Shown here one piece after another: positions 5,962 through 15,483 of a stretch of 62,697 nt of DNA. Made by a program: the position numbers and the translations under genes. The notes beneath the pieces are model-generated. The model made no database searches, was not told the DNA's origin, and saw only the letters and a program-made list of their open reading frames with translations. The stretch is from Mycobacterium shimoidei (GTDB taxonomy: Bacteria > Actinomycetota > Actinomycetes > Mycobacteriales > Mycobacteriaceae): positions 1 through 62,697 of the forward strand of contig LQPU01000057.1 in the NCBI GenBank assembly GCA_002101905.1, given 5' to 3'. Every line of letters starts with the position of its first letter. The first letter of the stretch is position 1.

Positions 5962-8900
5962 TCAGCGGCGCAGATCGGTGGCCGCGACCTGAACGAAAAC
6001 GCCGGTGTCCTCGGCCATCAGCAAGCCACGGCCGCGCGGCAGCGGGCCACCCTTCATCTTGCCGCGAATGAAGCCTTCGTCCGGATCGGCATCCATCACC
6101 AGCAGCGGTGTGTTGGCCTGATGCAGCGCACGCAACATCGGGTCGCTACCCGCCGACGACCAGCCGCCGAAGGTGCGGGTGATGATCACGTGCAGGCCGA
6201 CGTCGGCGGCCCTGGTCACCCACGGCGCCGCTTTGTGCAGCGGCGAGTCGAATCCCGGCGGAAGCTGCTGCACGTCGTCGATGATCAGGAAGATCTCGGG
6301 CCCGCTCCACCACGCCCGGGACAGCAGCTCCTCGGCCGACAACCCGGGCGGCGGCTCGCGGCGCGCCAGGGTGGCGGCCAGCTGGTCCATCATCGCGGCC
6401 ACGCCGTCGAGGTTGTAGGCGAAGTTCTCCACGTAGTCGGTGCCCAGCACAGTCAGCAGCTGGCGGCGCGGGTCAACCAGCCACACCTGCGCCGACGGCT
6501 GCGATGTCGGCGGTGCGCTGCTGGCGCCCGGCGCATAGATCCGGCCGATCTCGGCCATGATCGTGGCCAGCGTCGTGGTGCGCCCACACTCGCGCCGGCC
6601 GGTCACCATCAGGTGCGCGTTGTCGTCGAAGTTGAGGTAGACCGGCTGCAGGTCCAATTCCGATATCGCCCAAGCGATTCCGCCGGCACCGACGCCTTGG
6701 CGCCGGTCGGCCGCCGCCAACGCGCGCAGCTGGTCCAGGCCAAACCACGCAGGCAGCCGCCGTACCGGGGGCGCGTGCCCGACCGCCACCTGACTGACGG
6801 CGGCCGCCACGCTCTCGGACTCGAACACGGACTTTTCGGTATTGCCCAGCGCCGGCCGGGCGACAAGCGTGTGCAGGCCGGACTGCGGGTCACTGTCCAG
6901 CCGAACGTAGTTCACCGCGACCATGCCGCGTCCCGGCTTGACCGGGACGTCCTTGGCGAACCGAGACCGCACCAGCTTTGCGTCTTCCACCGCCGCCAGC
7001 CGTAGCTCCACCCGGGAGCCGAATCCGCTGCGCACCGGGGGCCGCAGCTCCGACTCCCGGTCGGCCGTTACCACCACGTGCACGCCGAATGACGGTCCCT
7101 GATTGATGATCTGGTTCACCTGCTCGATCAGGATCTCGTTCTCTTCGGCCAGCGCCCGGTAGTTGTCGATCACCAGGAACACATCGCCGAACCCGTCGTC
7201 GGGCACCGCACCCGGCTCCCCGCCGAACTTGCGTCGCCGGAACATTTCCATCGAGGCGATTTCGTGCTCGAGGAAACTGCGCTTGCGGTTCCGGACCAAG
7301 GCCAGCAGCTCGGCGACGGTGCGGCGCACACCGTATGGGTCGGTAGGGCCGACCACCGCGCCGACGTGCGGCAGCCCCGCCACGGTCGTCAGGGCCGTGC
7401 TGCTGTAGGCCAGGCAATAGAACTGGACCTGCTCGGGGGTGTGGGTCATGGCGGCCGAGCAAATCAGCGTCTGCAGCGCAGTGGTCTTGCCCGCGCCGCC
7501 GGCACCCAGAATCAGCACATTGGCGCCGGCGCCCGACGTGTCGACCGTCCACGGCGGCTGGTCGTGCTTATAGGGCCGGTCGATGATCCCGATGGGGAAC
7601 ACCAGATTCCTCGCGGTGCCGTAGCTTTCCTGCCACGGTCGGCCCAGAAAGCGGTTCACCAGCTCGTCGATGGCTATCGGCTCGTCCAGCGGCGGGTGCC
7701 ACAACCGGTAGGGCTTGAAGTCGATGCGGCGCAGCTGGTCGATGATCACCGTGCCGACCTTCGGCGTGCGGATGGCTTCTTCTTCCTCTTCCTCTTCCGG
7801 CGCGATCTCGACGTCCGGGAGCTCACGGTCGAGGAGCACCTCGCCGTTGCCGGCCTGGCCATCACCGTCGAAGTCCGTGCCACCGATGCTGACCTCGAGC
7901 GGCGTGAACGCGGTGGTGAAAAGTTGCGGCCGAATGTAATCGACGTTGTGCACCACCGGCGCCTGGCCGTCGTCATCAAGCGACACGCCGCGGCGGTAGT
8001 CGCGCCACAGGAACTCCGCCTGGAATCGGATGATCTCGTCGAGGCTCTTCCGGAAGTAACCGAGCCCGGCCTGCGCCGGCAGGTTCACCGCGTTGGGCAC
8101 GCCGGCGGCCTGCGCTGCTCCCGCGGTCCGCGCTTTCAGCACCAACCGGTATCCCATGTTCTCCATGAGCTTTTCGGCGCGGCTCTCGATGGTCTGCGAC
8201 GCCATCATCAGATGAATCCAGTAGGCGCGACCCTGCCGCCCGATCGAGTCGAGGACATCGACCGCGGTGGGCATGATCCGGAACCATTCGTAGAACTCGT
8301 CGATGACCACCACGAGCATCGGCAGTGGCGGCATGTCCTGCCCGCGCGCCCGCATCCGGGTGCGCATCTCGTTGTATTCCTTGGCGTCATCGACACCGGC
8401 GTTGTCGCAAACCGCTTTGCGCCGGGCGATTTCGCCCCACAGCGCGTCCAGGAAGCGCTCCATCAACGCCTGGTCTTCCTCCAGGTCGGTGATGATCCGC
8501 GATACGTGCGGCACCCCGGCGAACGGCTTGACCGCAGACCCACCCTTGAGGTCGGCCAACACGAACTGCAGCTCGTCGGGCGGATGACCGAGCATCAAAG
8601 ACTCGATCACCGTACGCACTAGCGTGGACTTCCCGGAACCTGTGGTTCCCGACATCACGCCGTGCGGGCCGTCGCCACCCTCATCGAGCGACTTCATGTC
8701 CAAAAACAGCAGCTCGCCGTTGTCCGACCGGTTACCGAACGGCACCCGCAACCGCGACCGCCGCATCGGGTCGCCGCGGCCATCCCACAGCGCTTGGAAG
8801 TCGATCGACGCGGGATCTTCAATCCCGTAGTAAGACAGGATGTCTCGCGCGCCGATGTGCGTTACCCGCTGACCGATTTCCTCGTAGGCCTCCGCGAGCC

Positions 8901-10146
8901 GCCAGCGCGCCATGCGCTGCGCGAACTCCTCGGCTTCGGATTCGCTGATCTGGTCGGCCAACGCGAAGAACCACTTGTTGTCGTCGATCACCATCCAGGT
9001 GTCGCGGTCGCGGGGCAGTGTCTCGATGATCCCCTTGCTGTCGAATTGCAGCACCCGCTGGGGAGCGGCGGTCCACAGCGGTGAGCCGGTGAGGTCGAAG
9101 AACGTCACGCCGTCGACACCGTCGGTACTGATCACGTATTCCCACTGCGGATCTTCGATGTCGCAGATGATCACATGGTGCGGGGTCGGAGTCTCCACCG
9201 ACGAACTGGCGTGCCGAGGTGTGAACGAGCCACGGCCGGCGAACAATTCGGCTTGGTCGGCGGCGAACTCGCGCACCGACGTGTAGACCATGCGCGCGTT
9301 GCCTGCGGCGTCACGACGGCGCTGGTCCCCGAAGTGCGGTAGCCACTTGACCCAATCCCATTGGGCCACATTCGAAGTGACCACAATCATCTGCACGTGG
9401 TCGGGACCGTGGGAGAACGCCAGCTGGCAGATCATGGCCCGCATCAGCGCCAGGGTCTGCTCGCGCTCCCCGACCAGCGAATACCATGGCTCGACCAGCA
9501 GGGACACCATCTTGGGCAGGTTGTAGACGACGCTTTGGTAGCGCCCGAACTCCTGCAGCGCTTTGCCGGTGACCGGCTCCAACTCGATGTCGGTCGGCAT
9601 GTTCTGCGGCTCGCCCCAGGTCACCTCGGGCCGTGTCATGCCGACCCCGACCCGCACCACGCCGAAGTTGAGGTCTTTGCCGTCCGGCTGGCGCTCCCAC
9701 ATCCGCGACGACCCCACTGCGGCGGTCAGGGTGTCCGGCGCCGGGTGGAACCACCGGTAGTTGGCGTCCATGCTGTCGGCCGACTCCTGCGCGCTTTCGC
9801 GCAGCATGTCGAGCATCAACATGAACTGTGCGCGCATCGCGTCCAGCTTCGGCCGGCTCATCTGCTGCTGGCCGCCGCCGAAGCGACCGCCGAACATCAT
9901 CATCGCGACGCCACCGATCATGAAGATCGGGAAGATCGAACCGGCGCCCAAGAACAGTCGTGAACCGTTGGCCACCGTCATACCGACCATGCCGGCGAGC
10001 AAGCCGACGACCAGGACGCCGACCACGATCAGCCACCACGGTTTGCCTTCGGGCGGAGGAACACTCAGCGGCGTCGGTAGAACGATGTTCTCCGGCTTGA
10101 CCATCGGCGCACGTTCCGGCGTCGGCCGGGCAAAGCCACGTTTCAC
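5962..10146 (-). CDS. eccC5: ESX-5 secretion system ATPase EccC5
   Basis: A 1394-residue FtsK/SpoIIIE-type motor of the ESX-5 inner-membrane complex, which recognises and drives Esx, PE and PPE substrates. Two membrane segments lie near residues 37-60 and 68-87, followed by three nucleotide-binding domains. The first has a complete P-loop GTTGSGKST near residue 500 with Walker B VVVIDEFYEW; the second has GAGGAGKTT near 885; the third has the looser GRRECGRTTT near 1187. Length matches M. tuberculosis EccC5 (about 1391). It starts at a GTG that overlaps the eccB5 stop by four bases (GTGA), so the two are translationally coupled. It is a single polypeptide, as expected for ESX-5. Confidence 0.98.
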   Translation of the reverse strand: MKRGFARPTPERAPMVKPENIVLPTPLSVPPPEGKPWWLIVVGVLVVGLLAGMVGMTVANGSRLFLGAGSIFPIFMIGGVAMMMFGGRFGGGQQQMSRPKLDAMRAQFMLMLDMLRESAQESADSMDANYRWFHPAPDTLTAAVGSSRMWERQPDGKDLNFGVVRVGVGMTRPEVTWGEPQNMPTDIELEPVTGKALQEFGRYQSVVYNLPKMVSLLVEPWYSLVGEREQTLALMRAMICQLAFSHGPDHVQMIVVTSNVAQWDWVKWLPHFGDQRRRDAAGNARMVYTSVREFAADQAELFAGRGSFTPRHASSSVETPTPHHVIICDIEDPQWEYVISTDGVDGVTFFDLTGSPLWTAAPQRVLQFDSKGIIETLPRDRDTWMVIDDNKWFFALADQISESEAEEFAQRMARWRLAEAYEEIGQRVTHIGARDILSYYGIEDPASIDFQALWDGRGDPMRRSRLRVPFGNRSDNGELLFLDMKSLDEGGDGPHGVMSGTTGSGKSTLVRTVIESLMLGHPPDELQFVLADLKGGSAVKPFAGVPHVSRIITDLEEDQALMERFLDALWGEIARRKAVCDNAGVDDAKEYNEMRTRMRARGQDMPPLPMLVVVIDEFYEWFRIMPTAVDVLDSIGRQGRAYWIHLMMASQTIESRAEKLMENMGYRLVLKARTAGAAQAAGVPNAVNLPAQAGLGYFRKSLDEIIRFQAEFLWRDYRRGVSLDDDGQAPVVHNVDYIRPQLFTTAFTPLEVSIGGTDFDGDGQAGNGEVLLDRELPDVEIAPEEEEEEEAIRTPKVGTVIIDQLRRIDFKPYRLWHPPLDEPIAIDELVNRFLGRPWQESYGTARNLVFPIGIIDRPYKHDQPPWTVDTSGAGANVLILGAGGAGKTTALQTLICSAAMTHTPEQVQFYCLAYSSTALTTVAGLPHVGAVVGPTDPYGVRRTVAELLALVRNRKRSFLEHEIASMEMFRRRKFGGEPGAVPDDGFGDVFLVIDNYRALAEENEILIEQVNQIINQGPSFGVHVVVTADRESELRPPVRSGFGSRVELRLAAVEDAKLVRSRFAKDVPVKPGRGMVAVNYVRLDSDPQSGLHTLVARPALGNTEKSVFESESVAAAVSQVAVGHAPPVRRLPAWFGLDQLRALAAADRRQGVGAGGIAWAISELDLQPVYLNFDDNAHLMVTGRRECGRTTTLATIMAEIGRIYAPGASSAPPTSQPSAQVWLVDPRRQLLTVLGTDYVENFAYNLDGVAAMMDQLAATLARREPPPGLSAEELLSRAWWSGPEIFLIIDDVQQLPPGFDSPLHKAAPWVTRAADVGLHVIITRTFGGWSSAGSDPMLRALHQANTPLLVMDADPDEGFIRGKMKGGPLPRGRGLLMAEDTGVFVQVAATDLRR

Positions 10147-11660
10147 TTCGGTACCACCAACTCTGCAGGGTTCATATCCTTCGGAAGGGTGTCGTGGCGC
10201 ACCAGCGCATCGGCCCGCGACAGCGTCGGGCCCGGCGCCAGTAACCGCAATGCCACCCAGGGGGCCGGACTCGGGTTCGAGGTCAATCCGAGGGCCGTCC
10301 GTGCATCACGGCTGTTGTCTACCCCGAACCGCACACCTGAATCCGAAAGCCACCACAACGACTCCGTCGTCGACGCTCCCGGATCGTTGCCGGTGACGGC
10401 GACGAAATTGGCATAGCCCGGGCCGAAGTAGACGCGGTCGGCTTCCCGCCCCGTGGTGTCCGCCTTGACCAGCGACACCACCTTGCCGGCCTCGGCCGGG
10501 GCCACCGGGATCGTCGGCCCCGAGATCACCCGGGTGCGGGCGCGCTCTTCACCGGCGGTCTTCTCCCACCACCAGCACGTTGCCGGATTTTCGCGCATGT
10601 CCACTACGTTCAGTGGGCCCTCCGGATAGGCGGACAGATCCAGCCCGGTGACCACCGGCATTTTCGCCAGGGCGGAGGGCGCGACCGTCGCCGGTCGCGC
10701 ACCCGGGGTGGCGCCGGCGTTCTGCAGAATCTGCGCGACCACCGGCGTCACCGTCTGCACGCCGTCGGCCAACACCACCGAATACTGCTGCGGCCCACTG
10801 ATCTGTGGCGTCACAAAGATTGTCCCGATCGGCCCGGGCGCGTTCGGGAAATTGGCCGGGCTGCCGATATCGGGCACTTTGGGCACCGTGAGCTCCGGTC
10901 CGACCGGCAGGGCGTCATACAGCGCACGGCTCATCGGCCGGGCCTGCGTGACTTGCTCGGGCGTTACGCCCAGCGGCAACAACACCGCGCGGTTTGTCGC
11001 ATCGATGCGCGACCGGCGACCATCGCGGATCACCCAGGTGTCGTTGCCGTAGCGCAGCACCACCGCGTCGGAGCCGCTCAGCACCCGTCGGTGATTCGAC
11101 AGGTCGGGGGTGCCGTCGATCACCGTTACGGTCACCGGGGACGGAGCGCCCACGCCCGACGTCGACGCGACCGCATCACAGACCAGCCACGACGAGGACT
11201 CCGGGCTGGTCGGCGCGAACGAAGACGGTGCGCCGGGTATGCCGACCAGCGGACCGTGTGGCTGCTCGGCGATCTGACTCGACCGCACCTTGTGCGGATT
11301 GTCCGCCCGACCGGTGATCAGCCGCGCCGACGCCAAATTGAGCGCGGGATATAAGGTGTCGCCCACCCGGACGTACAGCGCACCGGAATCACGGTCGGCA
11401 ATGATCGGCGACTCGTTCATCTGGCCGGAGGGGTTGATGAACGACCACAGCAGCGCACCCAGACAAATCACCGCCGCGGCCGAGACCGAGGCGACGACGG
11501 CCAGGGTCTGGCGCCGTCCCGGTTCGATCTCCATACGGACCCGCCACCGGGTCAGCGCCTGCGCCGTCCGGCGCGCCAGGAATTGGTAACCGGTTACCTG
11601 GGTCCGGGTTGACAGTCCAAGTCCGTAGCCGGACCCGCGCTGCCCGCCCTCAGACGGCAT
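10143..11660 (-). CDS. eccB5: ESX-5 secretion system core protein EccB5
   Basis: A 505-residue component of the ESX-5 membrane complex with one N-terminal membrane helix (about residues 50-73, TLAVVASVSAAAVICLGALLW) and a large periplasmic domain. The N-terminal cytosolic part contains YQFLARRTAQALTRW, conserved in EccB proteins. Two Cys residues in the periplasmic part (LVCDAV and ENPATCWWW) correspond to the conserved disulfide. The length equals that of M. tuberculosis EccB5. It is the first gene of the leftward ESX-5 run and is divergent from malQ, exactly as Rv1781c/Rv1782. Confidence 0.97.
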   Translation of the reverse strand: MPSEGGQRGSGYGLGLSTRTQVTGYQFLARRTAQALTRWRVRMEIEPGRRQTLAVVASVSAAAVICLGALLWSFINPSGQMNESPIIADRDSGALYVRVGDTLYPALNLASARLITGRADNPHKVRSSQIAEQPHGPLVGIPGAPSSFAPTSPESSSWLVCDAVASTSGVGAPSPVTVTVIDGTPDLSNHRRVLSGSDAVVLRYGNDTWVIRDGRRSRIDATNRAVLLPLGVTPEQVTQARPMSRALYDALPVGPELTVPKVPDIGSPANFPNAPGPIGTIFVTPQISGPQQYSVVLADGVQTVTPVVAQILQNAGATPGARPATVAPSALAKMPVVTGLDLSAYPEGPLNVVDMRENPATCWWWEKTAGEERARTRVISGPTIPVAPAEAGKVVSLVKADTTGREADRVYFGPGYANFVAVTGNDPGASTTESLWWLSDSGVRFGVDNSRDARTALGLTSNPSPAPWVALRLLAPGPTLSRADALVRHDTLPKDMNPAELVVPK

Positions 11661-11926
11661 GGTGAATCACACTCCGTCGGAAAGAAACGCCTGGATACTG
11701 CCGATTCCCCACATTCACACCGATCACCGTAAGACACCCCGACCTGCCTCGCCACGCGAGAAGTTGCCGCGCGAAATCGACCGAGCACGTCATTTGCCCC
11801 GGCGTGGTCTGCACGCCAGCGCCATTGCTTGCCATTAGCCCTGCTGAAACCGCCTGATTATCTACTCGCATGGTAGCGGTGTCGCGCACAGTCGGCCCGG
11901 GAAGAAACCGTGGATAGATTGGCGCC
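11661..11926. promoter_or_regulatory. Divergent promoter region eccB5 / malQ
   Basis: A 266-base region serving both genes. For malQ, TAGATT at 11915-11920 is a good -10 box and ends six bases before the ATG at 11927, so the malQ message is probably leaderless. For eccB5, GGAG lies about 11 bases before the ATG at 11660. No operator could be singled out. Confidence 0.5.
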
Positions 11927-14071
11927 ATGACTGCCTCGTTGGGCGAGCTCGCCGGCCGGTTCGGGATCGCCACCGAATACGAGGACTGGACGGGCCGCCG
12001 GGTGGTGGTCCCGGAAAGCACCGTCGTTGCCGTCCTCGCCGCGTTCGGCGTGCCCGCCCGCACCGAATCGGAGCGCGCGGCCGCGCTGGCCGCCCACGAG
12101 CGCCGATATTGGGCGCGCCCGCTGCCCGTAACGATCGTGGCGCGGGCCGGGACGGAGACGAAGTTCTGGGTCCATGTGACGGACGGACATCCTGCCGAAG
12201 TTTGGTTACGACTCGAAGACGGCACGGTGCACGGCGGGATTCGCCAAATTGACAATTTCACTGCGCCGTTCGACTTGGACGGTCGCCGGGTGGGCGAAGC
12301 GAGCTTCGTGCTGCCCGCCGACCTGCCGCTCGGCTATCACCGGGTGCACCTGCGGTCCGGCCAGGACGAGGCCAGCACCGCGCTGATCGTGACGCCGGAC
12401 TGGCTGGGGTTGCCGGAGCGCGTCGGCGCTCGCCGGACATGGGGGCTGGCGGCTCAGTTGTACAGCGTGCGGTCCGAACGGTCCTGGGGAGTCGGCGACC
12501 TCACCGACCTCACCGACCTGGCGGTTTGGGCGGCGTCCGCGCACGGCGCCGGCTATCTGTTGGTCAACCCGTTGCATGCGGCCACGCCCGTCGAGCCGAT
12601 GGAGCCGTCGCCGTACCTGCCGTCGTCGCGGCGCTTCGTCAACCCTCTCTACCTTCGCGTGGAGGCGATTGACGAGTTCGGCTATCTGCGCAAACGCGGC
12701 CGGGTCTGGCGGTTGCGAGACGACGTTCGCAAACACGCGGCGCGCATCGACACCATCGACCGCGACACCGCGTGGGCGGCCAAACGCAAGGCGCTGCGAC
12801 TGGTGTACCGAGTGCCGCGCTCGGCGGGCCGCGAGCTGGCGTACGCGGCGTATCGCGCGCGGGAGGGTGCTGCGCTCGACGACTTCGCGGCCTGGTGCGC
12901 ACTCGCCGAGAAGTACGGCGGTGATTGGCACCAGTGGCCGCGGGGCCTGCAGCATCCGGCCGGCGAGGAAGTCGCGGAGTTCGTCGCCAAGCATGCGGCG
13001 AGGGTGGATTTCCACCGCTGGCTGCAGTGGCAGCTCGACGAGCAACTCGGCGCCGCGCAGGCGCGGGCGGTCGCGGCCGGCATGGCGCTGGGCATCATGC
13101 ATGACCTCGCCGTCGGCGTGCACCCCAACGGCGCCGACGCCTGGGCGCTGCAGGACACCTTGGCGCTCGGCGTCACGGCGGGCGCCCCGCCGGATGAGTT
13201 CAACCAGCTCGGCCAGGACTGGTCGCAGCCGCCCTGGCGGCCGGATCGGCTCGAAGAGCAGGAATACCAGCCGTTTCGAGTCCTGATCCGCAGTGTGCTG
13301 CGCCATGCCGGCGGCGTGCGCGTCGACCACATCATCGGGCTCTTCCGGCTGTGGTGGATCCCCTCCGGCGCGCCGCCGACCGACGGCACCTACGTCCGCT
13401 ACGACCACGAGGCGATGATCGGGATTCTGGCGCTGGAAGCGCATCGCGCCGAAGCGGTCGTGGTGGGTGAAGATCTGGGCACGGTGCAACCCTGGGTGCG
13501 CGATTATCTGCGGGCTCGCGGGGTACTGGGCACCTCGATCCTGTGGTTCGAGCTCGACCGCGACAGCGACGGCGGCCCCACCCCACGTCCGTTGCCGGCC
13601 GAACGGTGGCGGGAGTACTGCTTGTCCTCGGTCACCACCCACGACCTGCCGCCAACCGCCGGATATCTGGCCGACGAGCACGTGCGCCTGCGGGATTCAC
13701 TGGGGCTGTTGACTCGCCCGGTTGACACCGAACTCGCCGCCGCGCAGGCCGAGCGCGCCGCGTGGCTGGCCGAGCTGCGCCGGGCCGGGCTGCTGGGCAA
13801 GCACGCCGACCTCGAAGAGACCGTGGTGGCCTTGCACGAGTATCTGGGCCGCACACCGTCGCGGCTGCTGGGTCTGGCGCTGACCGATGCGGTCGGTGAC
13901 CGGCGGACCCAGAATCAGCCCGGTACCACCGACGAATATCCCAACTGGCGGGTTCCGCTGTCGGGCCCGGACGGCCGGCCGATGCTTCTCGAGGAGGTTT
14001 TCACCGACCGGCGCGCGGCCCGGCTCGCCGAGACGCTCAGGGCGCACACCGCCGCCGAGCCCAGCTGTTAG
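11927..14071 (+). CDS. malQ: 4-alpha-glucanotransferase (amylomaltase)
   Basis: A 714-residue GH77 enzyme that transfers alpha-1,4-glucan segments between maltodextrins and releases glucose, feeding glycogen and maltose turnover in the cytoplasm. Recognisable blocks include GYLLVNPLHAATPVEPMEPSPY with SSRRF after it, the nucleophile region GGVRVDHIIGLFRLWW (Asp about residue 466), VVGEDLGTV (acid/base Glu about residue 513), and SVTTHDLPPTAG with the third catalytic Asp. Length is close to Rv1781c. It is divergent from eccB5 as in M. tuberculosis. An F420-type oxidoreductase gene starts within 15 bases after the stop, so read-through is likely. Confidence 0.96.
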   Translation: MTASLGELAGRFGIATEYEDWTGRRVVVPESTVVAVLAAFGVPARTESERAAALAAHERRYWARPLPVTIVARAGTETKFWVHVTDGHPAEVWLRLEDGTVHGGIRQIDNFTAPFDLDGRRVGEASFVLPADLPLGYHRVHLRSGQDEASTALIVTPDWLGLPERVGARRTWGLAAQLYSVRSERSWGVGDLTDLTDLAVWAASAHGAGYLLVNPLHAATPVEPMEPSPYLPSSRRFVNPLYLRVEAIDEFGYLRKRGRVWRLRDDVRKHAARIDTIDRDTAWAAKRKALRLVYRVPRSAGRELAYAAYRAREGAALDDFAAWCALAEKYGGDWHQWPRGLQHPAGEEVAEFVAKHAARVDFHRWLQWQLDEQLGAAQARAVAAGMALGIMHDLAVGVHPNGADAWALQDTLALGVTAGAPPDEFNQLGQDWSQPPWRPDRLEEQEYQPFRVLIRSVLRHAGGVRVDHIIGLFRLWWIPSGAPPTDGTYVRYDHEAMIGILALEAHRAEAVVVGEDLGTVQPWVRDYLRARGVLGTSILWFELDRDSDGGPTPRPLPAERWREYCLSSVTTHDLPPTAGYLADEHVRLRDSLGLLTRPVDTELAAAQAERAAWLAELRRAGLLGKHADLEETVVALHEYLGRTPSRLLGLALTDAVGDRRTQNQPGTTDEYPNWRVPLSGPDGRPMLLEEVFTDRRAARLAETLRAHTAAEPSC

Positions 14072-14083
14072 CTTCGAGTGGCC

Positions 14084-14974
14084 ATGAAGGTTCCAAAGTT
14101 CGGCGTGGTTGCGCCGGTCGGTGCCGGCGTGACCGCCGACCCGGTGTGGATGGCGGCCTTCGCGCAACACCTGGAAGCGTGTGGGTTCGAGTCGATCGTC
14201 ATCGTCGAGCACACCGTGCTGGCGACCCGCTACGACAGTGTTTATCCCTATGACAGCTCCGGACGGGTGGATCTGGCGCCCGAGTGTCCGATCCCCGATC
14301 CCCTTGATGTGCTGGCGTTTTTGGCCGCTCACACGACACACCTCGGCCTGGCCACCGGCGTGCTGGTACTGCCCAACCACCACCCGGTCGTCCTTGCCAA
14401 ACGAGCGGCGACCATCGATGCGCTGTCCGGCGGTCGGCTTCGGCTCTGTGTCGGCGTGGGTTGGCTGCGTGAGGAGATCGAAGCCTGCGGAACGGATTTC
14501 GAGAGCCGGGGACGACGGGCCGACGAGCAGTTGGCGGTGCTGCGCACGCTCTGGGACGATCAGCCGGGCGGGGTCAGTCACCACGGCGAGTTCTTTCATT
14601 TCGACAACATCGCGTGCTATCCGAAGCCCGTTGCCCGAGCACGTCTTCCGATACACATCGGTGGGCACAGCCCGGCGGCGGCGCGGCGAGCCGGACGCCT
14701 GGGCGACGGCTTTCAGCCGCTCGGAGTGGCTGGCGAGCAGCTGGCGTCGTTGCTGGGCCTGATGCGGGAGGCGGCTGCGGCCGCGGGCCGTGATCCGGCG
14801 GGCCTCGAGGTTTCGCTGGGGCATTCGGTCACCAAGGTCGACTCAGAGCGTGCCGGCAGGCTGGCCGACCAGGGCGCGGACCGGATCGTGCTGGCGATGC
14901 CGCCGATCACCGACATCGAAGAGGCCAAGGACACGTTGTCGGCGTGCGCACAGCGTCTGTCGTTGCCGACATGA
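14084..14974 (+). CDS. LLM-class F420-dependent oxidoreductase
   Basis: A 296-residue luciferase-like TIM-barrel oxidoreductase, probably using coenzyme F420. Typical blocks: FAQHLEACGFESIVIVEH, LGLATGVLVLPNHHPVVLAKRAATIDALSGGRLRLCVGVGWLREE, and LPIHIGGHSPAAARRAGRLGDGF near residue 190. The substrate cannot be told from sequence. An alternative GTG start lies six bases upstream (14078); neither has a good ribosome site. The stop overlaps the ATG of the next gene (ATGA at 14971), and the three genes malQ, this one and the SnoaL-like protein run as one unit. Confidence 0.9.
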   Translation: MKVPKFGVVAPVGAGVTADPVWMAAFAQHLEACGFESIVIVEHTVLATRYDSVYPYDSSGRVDLAPECPIPDPLDVLAFLAAHTTHLGLATGVLVLPNHHPVVLAKRAATIDALSGGRLRLCVGVGWLREEIEACGTDFESRGRRADEQLAVLRTLWDDQPGGVSHHGEFFHFDNIACYPKPVARARLPIHIGGHSPAAARRAGRLGDGFQPLGVAGEQLASLLGLMREAAAAAGRDPAGLEVSLGHSVTKVDSERAGRLADQGADRIVLAMPPITDIEEAKDTLSACAQRLSLPT

Positions 14975-15441
14975 TGCTCACCGCAACGGACCGGGCCGCG
15001 CTCTCGGACTTGGTGCACCGGTACGGCGCCGGCGTCGACGACCGCCAATTCGACGCTGTGGCAAGACTTTTCACAGAGGACGCGGAGCTGCTAGTGCCCG
15101 AGCCACCGGCTACGCTGGAACCCGTCGCCCGGCACCGCGGCCAGGACGCCATCGCGGCGGCGGTCGGCACCGTCGCGGCCACCGCCCGCACCGAACACGC
15201 CATCGTGGGAGAGGTCTACGACGTCGGCGCGCGGCACGCGACAGCGCTCGGCCGCATCACCTGCATCGCGCATCACTGGATTGCGCGCGGCGACGAGATC
15301 ACCGATGTGGTCTGGCATCTGCGGTACGACGACGAGTATGAGTGCACCGACGCCTGCTGGCGGATCAGTCGGCGGGCACTGACGATCAACGCGATCGAAC
15401 ACCGCCCGGCGCGCAGCCTGCGCCCCACCGATAGGGCATAA
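14971..15441 (+). CDS. SnoaL-like (NTF2-fold) protein
   Basis: A 156-residue single-domain protein of the SnoaL_4/NTF2-like family. Evidence: the N-terminal helix LTATDRAALSDLVHRYGAGVDDRQFDAVARLFTEDAEL, the middle HRGQDAIAAAVG, and the strand-rich C-terminus with RITCIAHHWI and CWRISRRALTI. Family members include isomerases, hydrolases and dehydratases, so the reaction is open. The ATG at 14971 overlaps the stop of the F420-type oxidoreductase by four bases; a second ATG follows immediately at 14974. It is probably a partner in the same reaction sequence. Confidence 0.85.
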   Translation: MMLTATDRAALSDLVHRYGAGVDDRQFDAVARLFTEDAELLVPEPPATLEPVARHRGQDAIAAAVGTVAATARTEHAIVGEVYDVGARHATALGRITCIAHHWIARGDEITDVVWHLRYDDEYECTDACWRISRRALTINAIEHRPARSLRPTDRA

Positions 15442-15483
15442 CCGAAGCCGTTTTCACTTACACTGTCAGGCCAAGGAGCTGTT

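Noticed and set aside
5746..8622. Long plus-strand frames across eccC5 (5746-7005 and 7264-8622)
   Set aside because: Antisense shadows of eccC5, whose P-loops and length are unambiguous.
11927..14071. Long open frames antisense to malQ (for example 12206-13681, minus)
   Set aside because: They are mirror frames of a high-GC gene with clear GH77 motifs on the plus strand; their translations are Arg/Ala/Pro-rich without motifs or ribosome sites.
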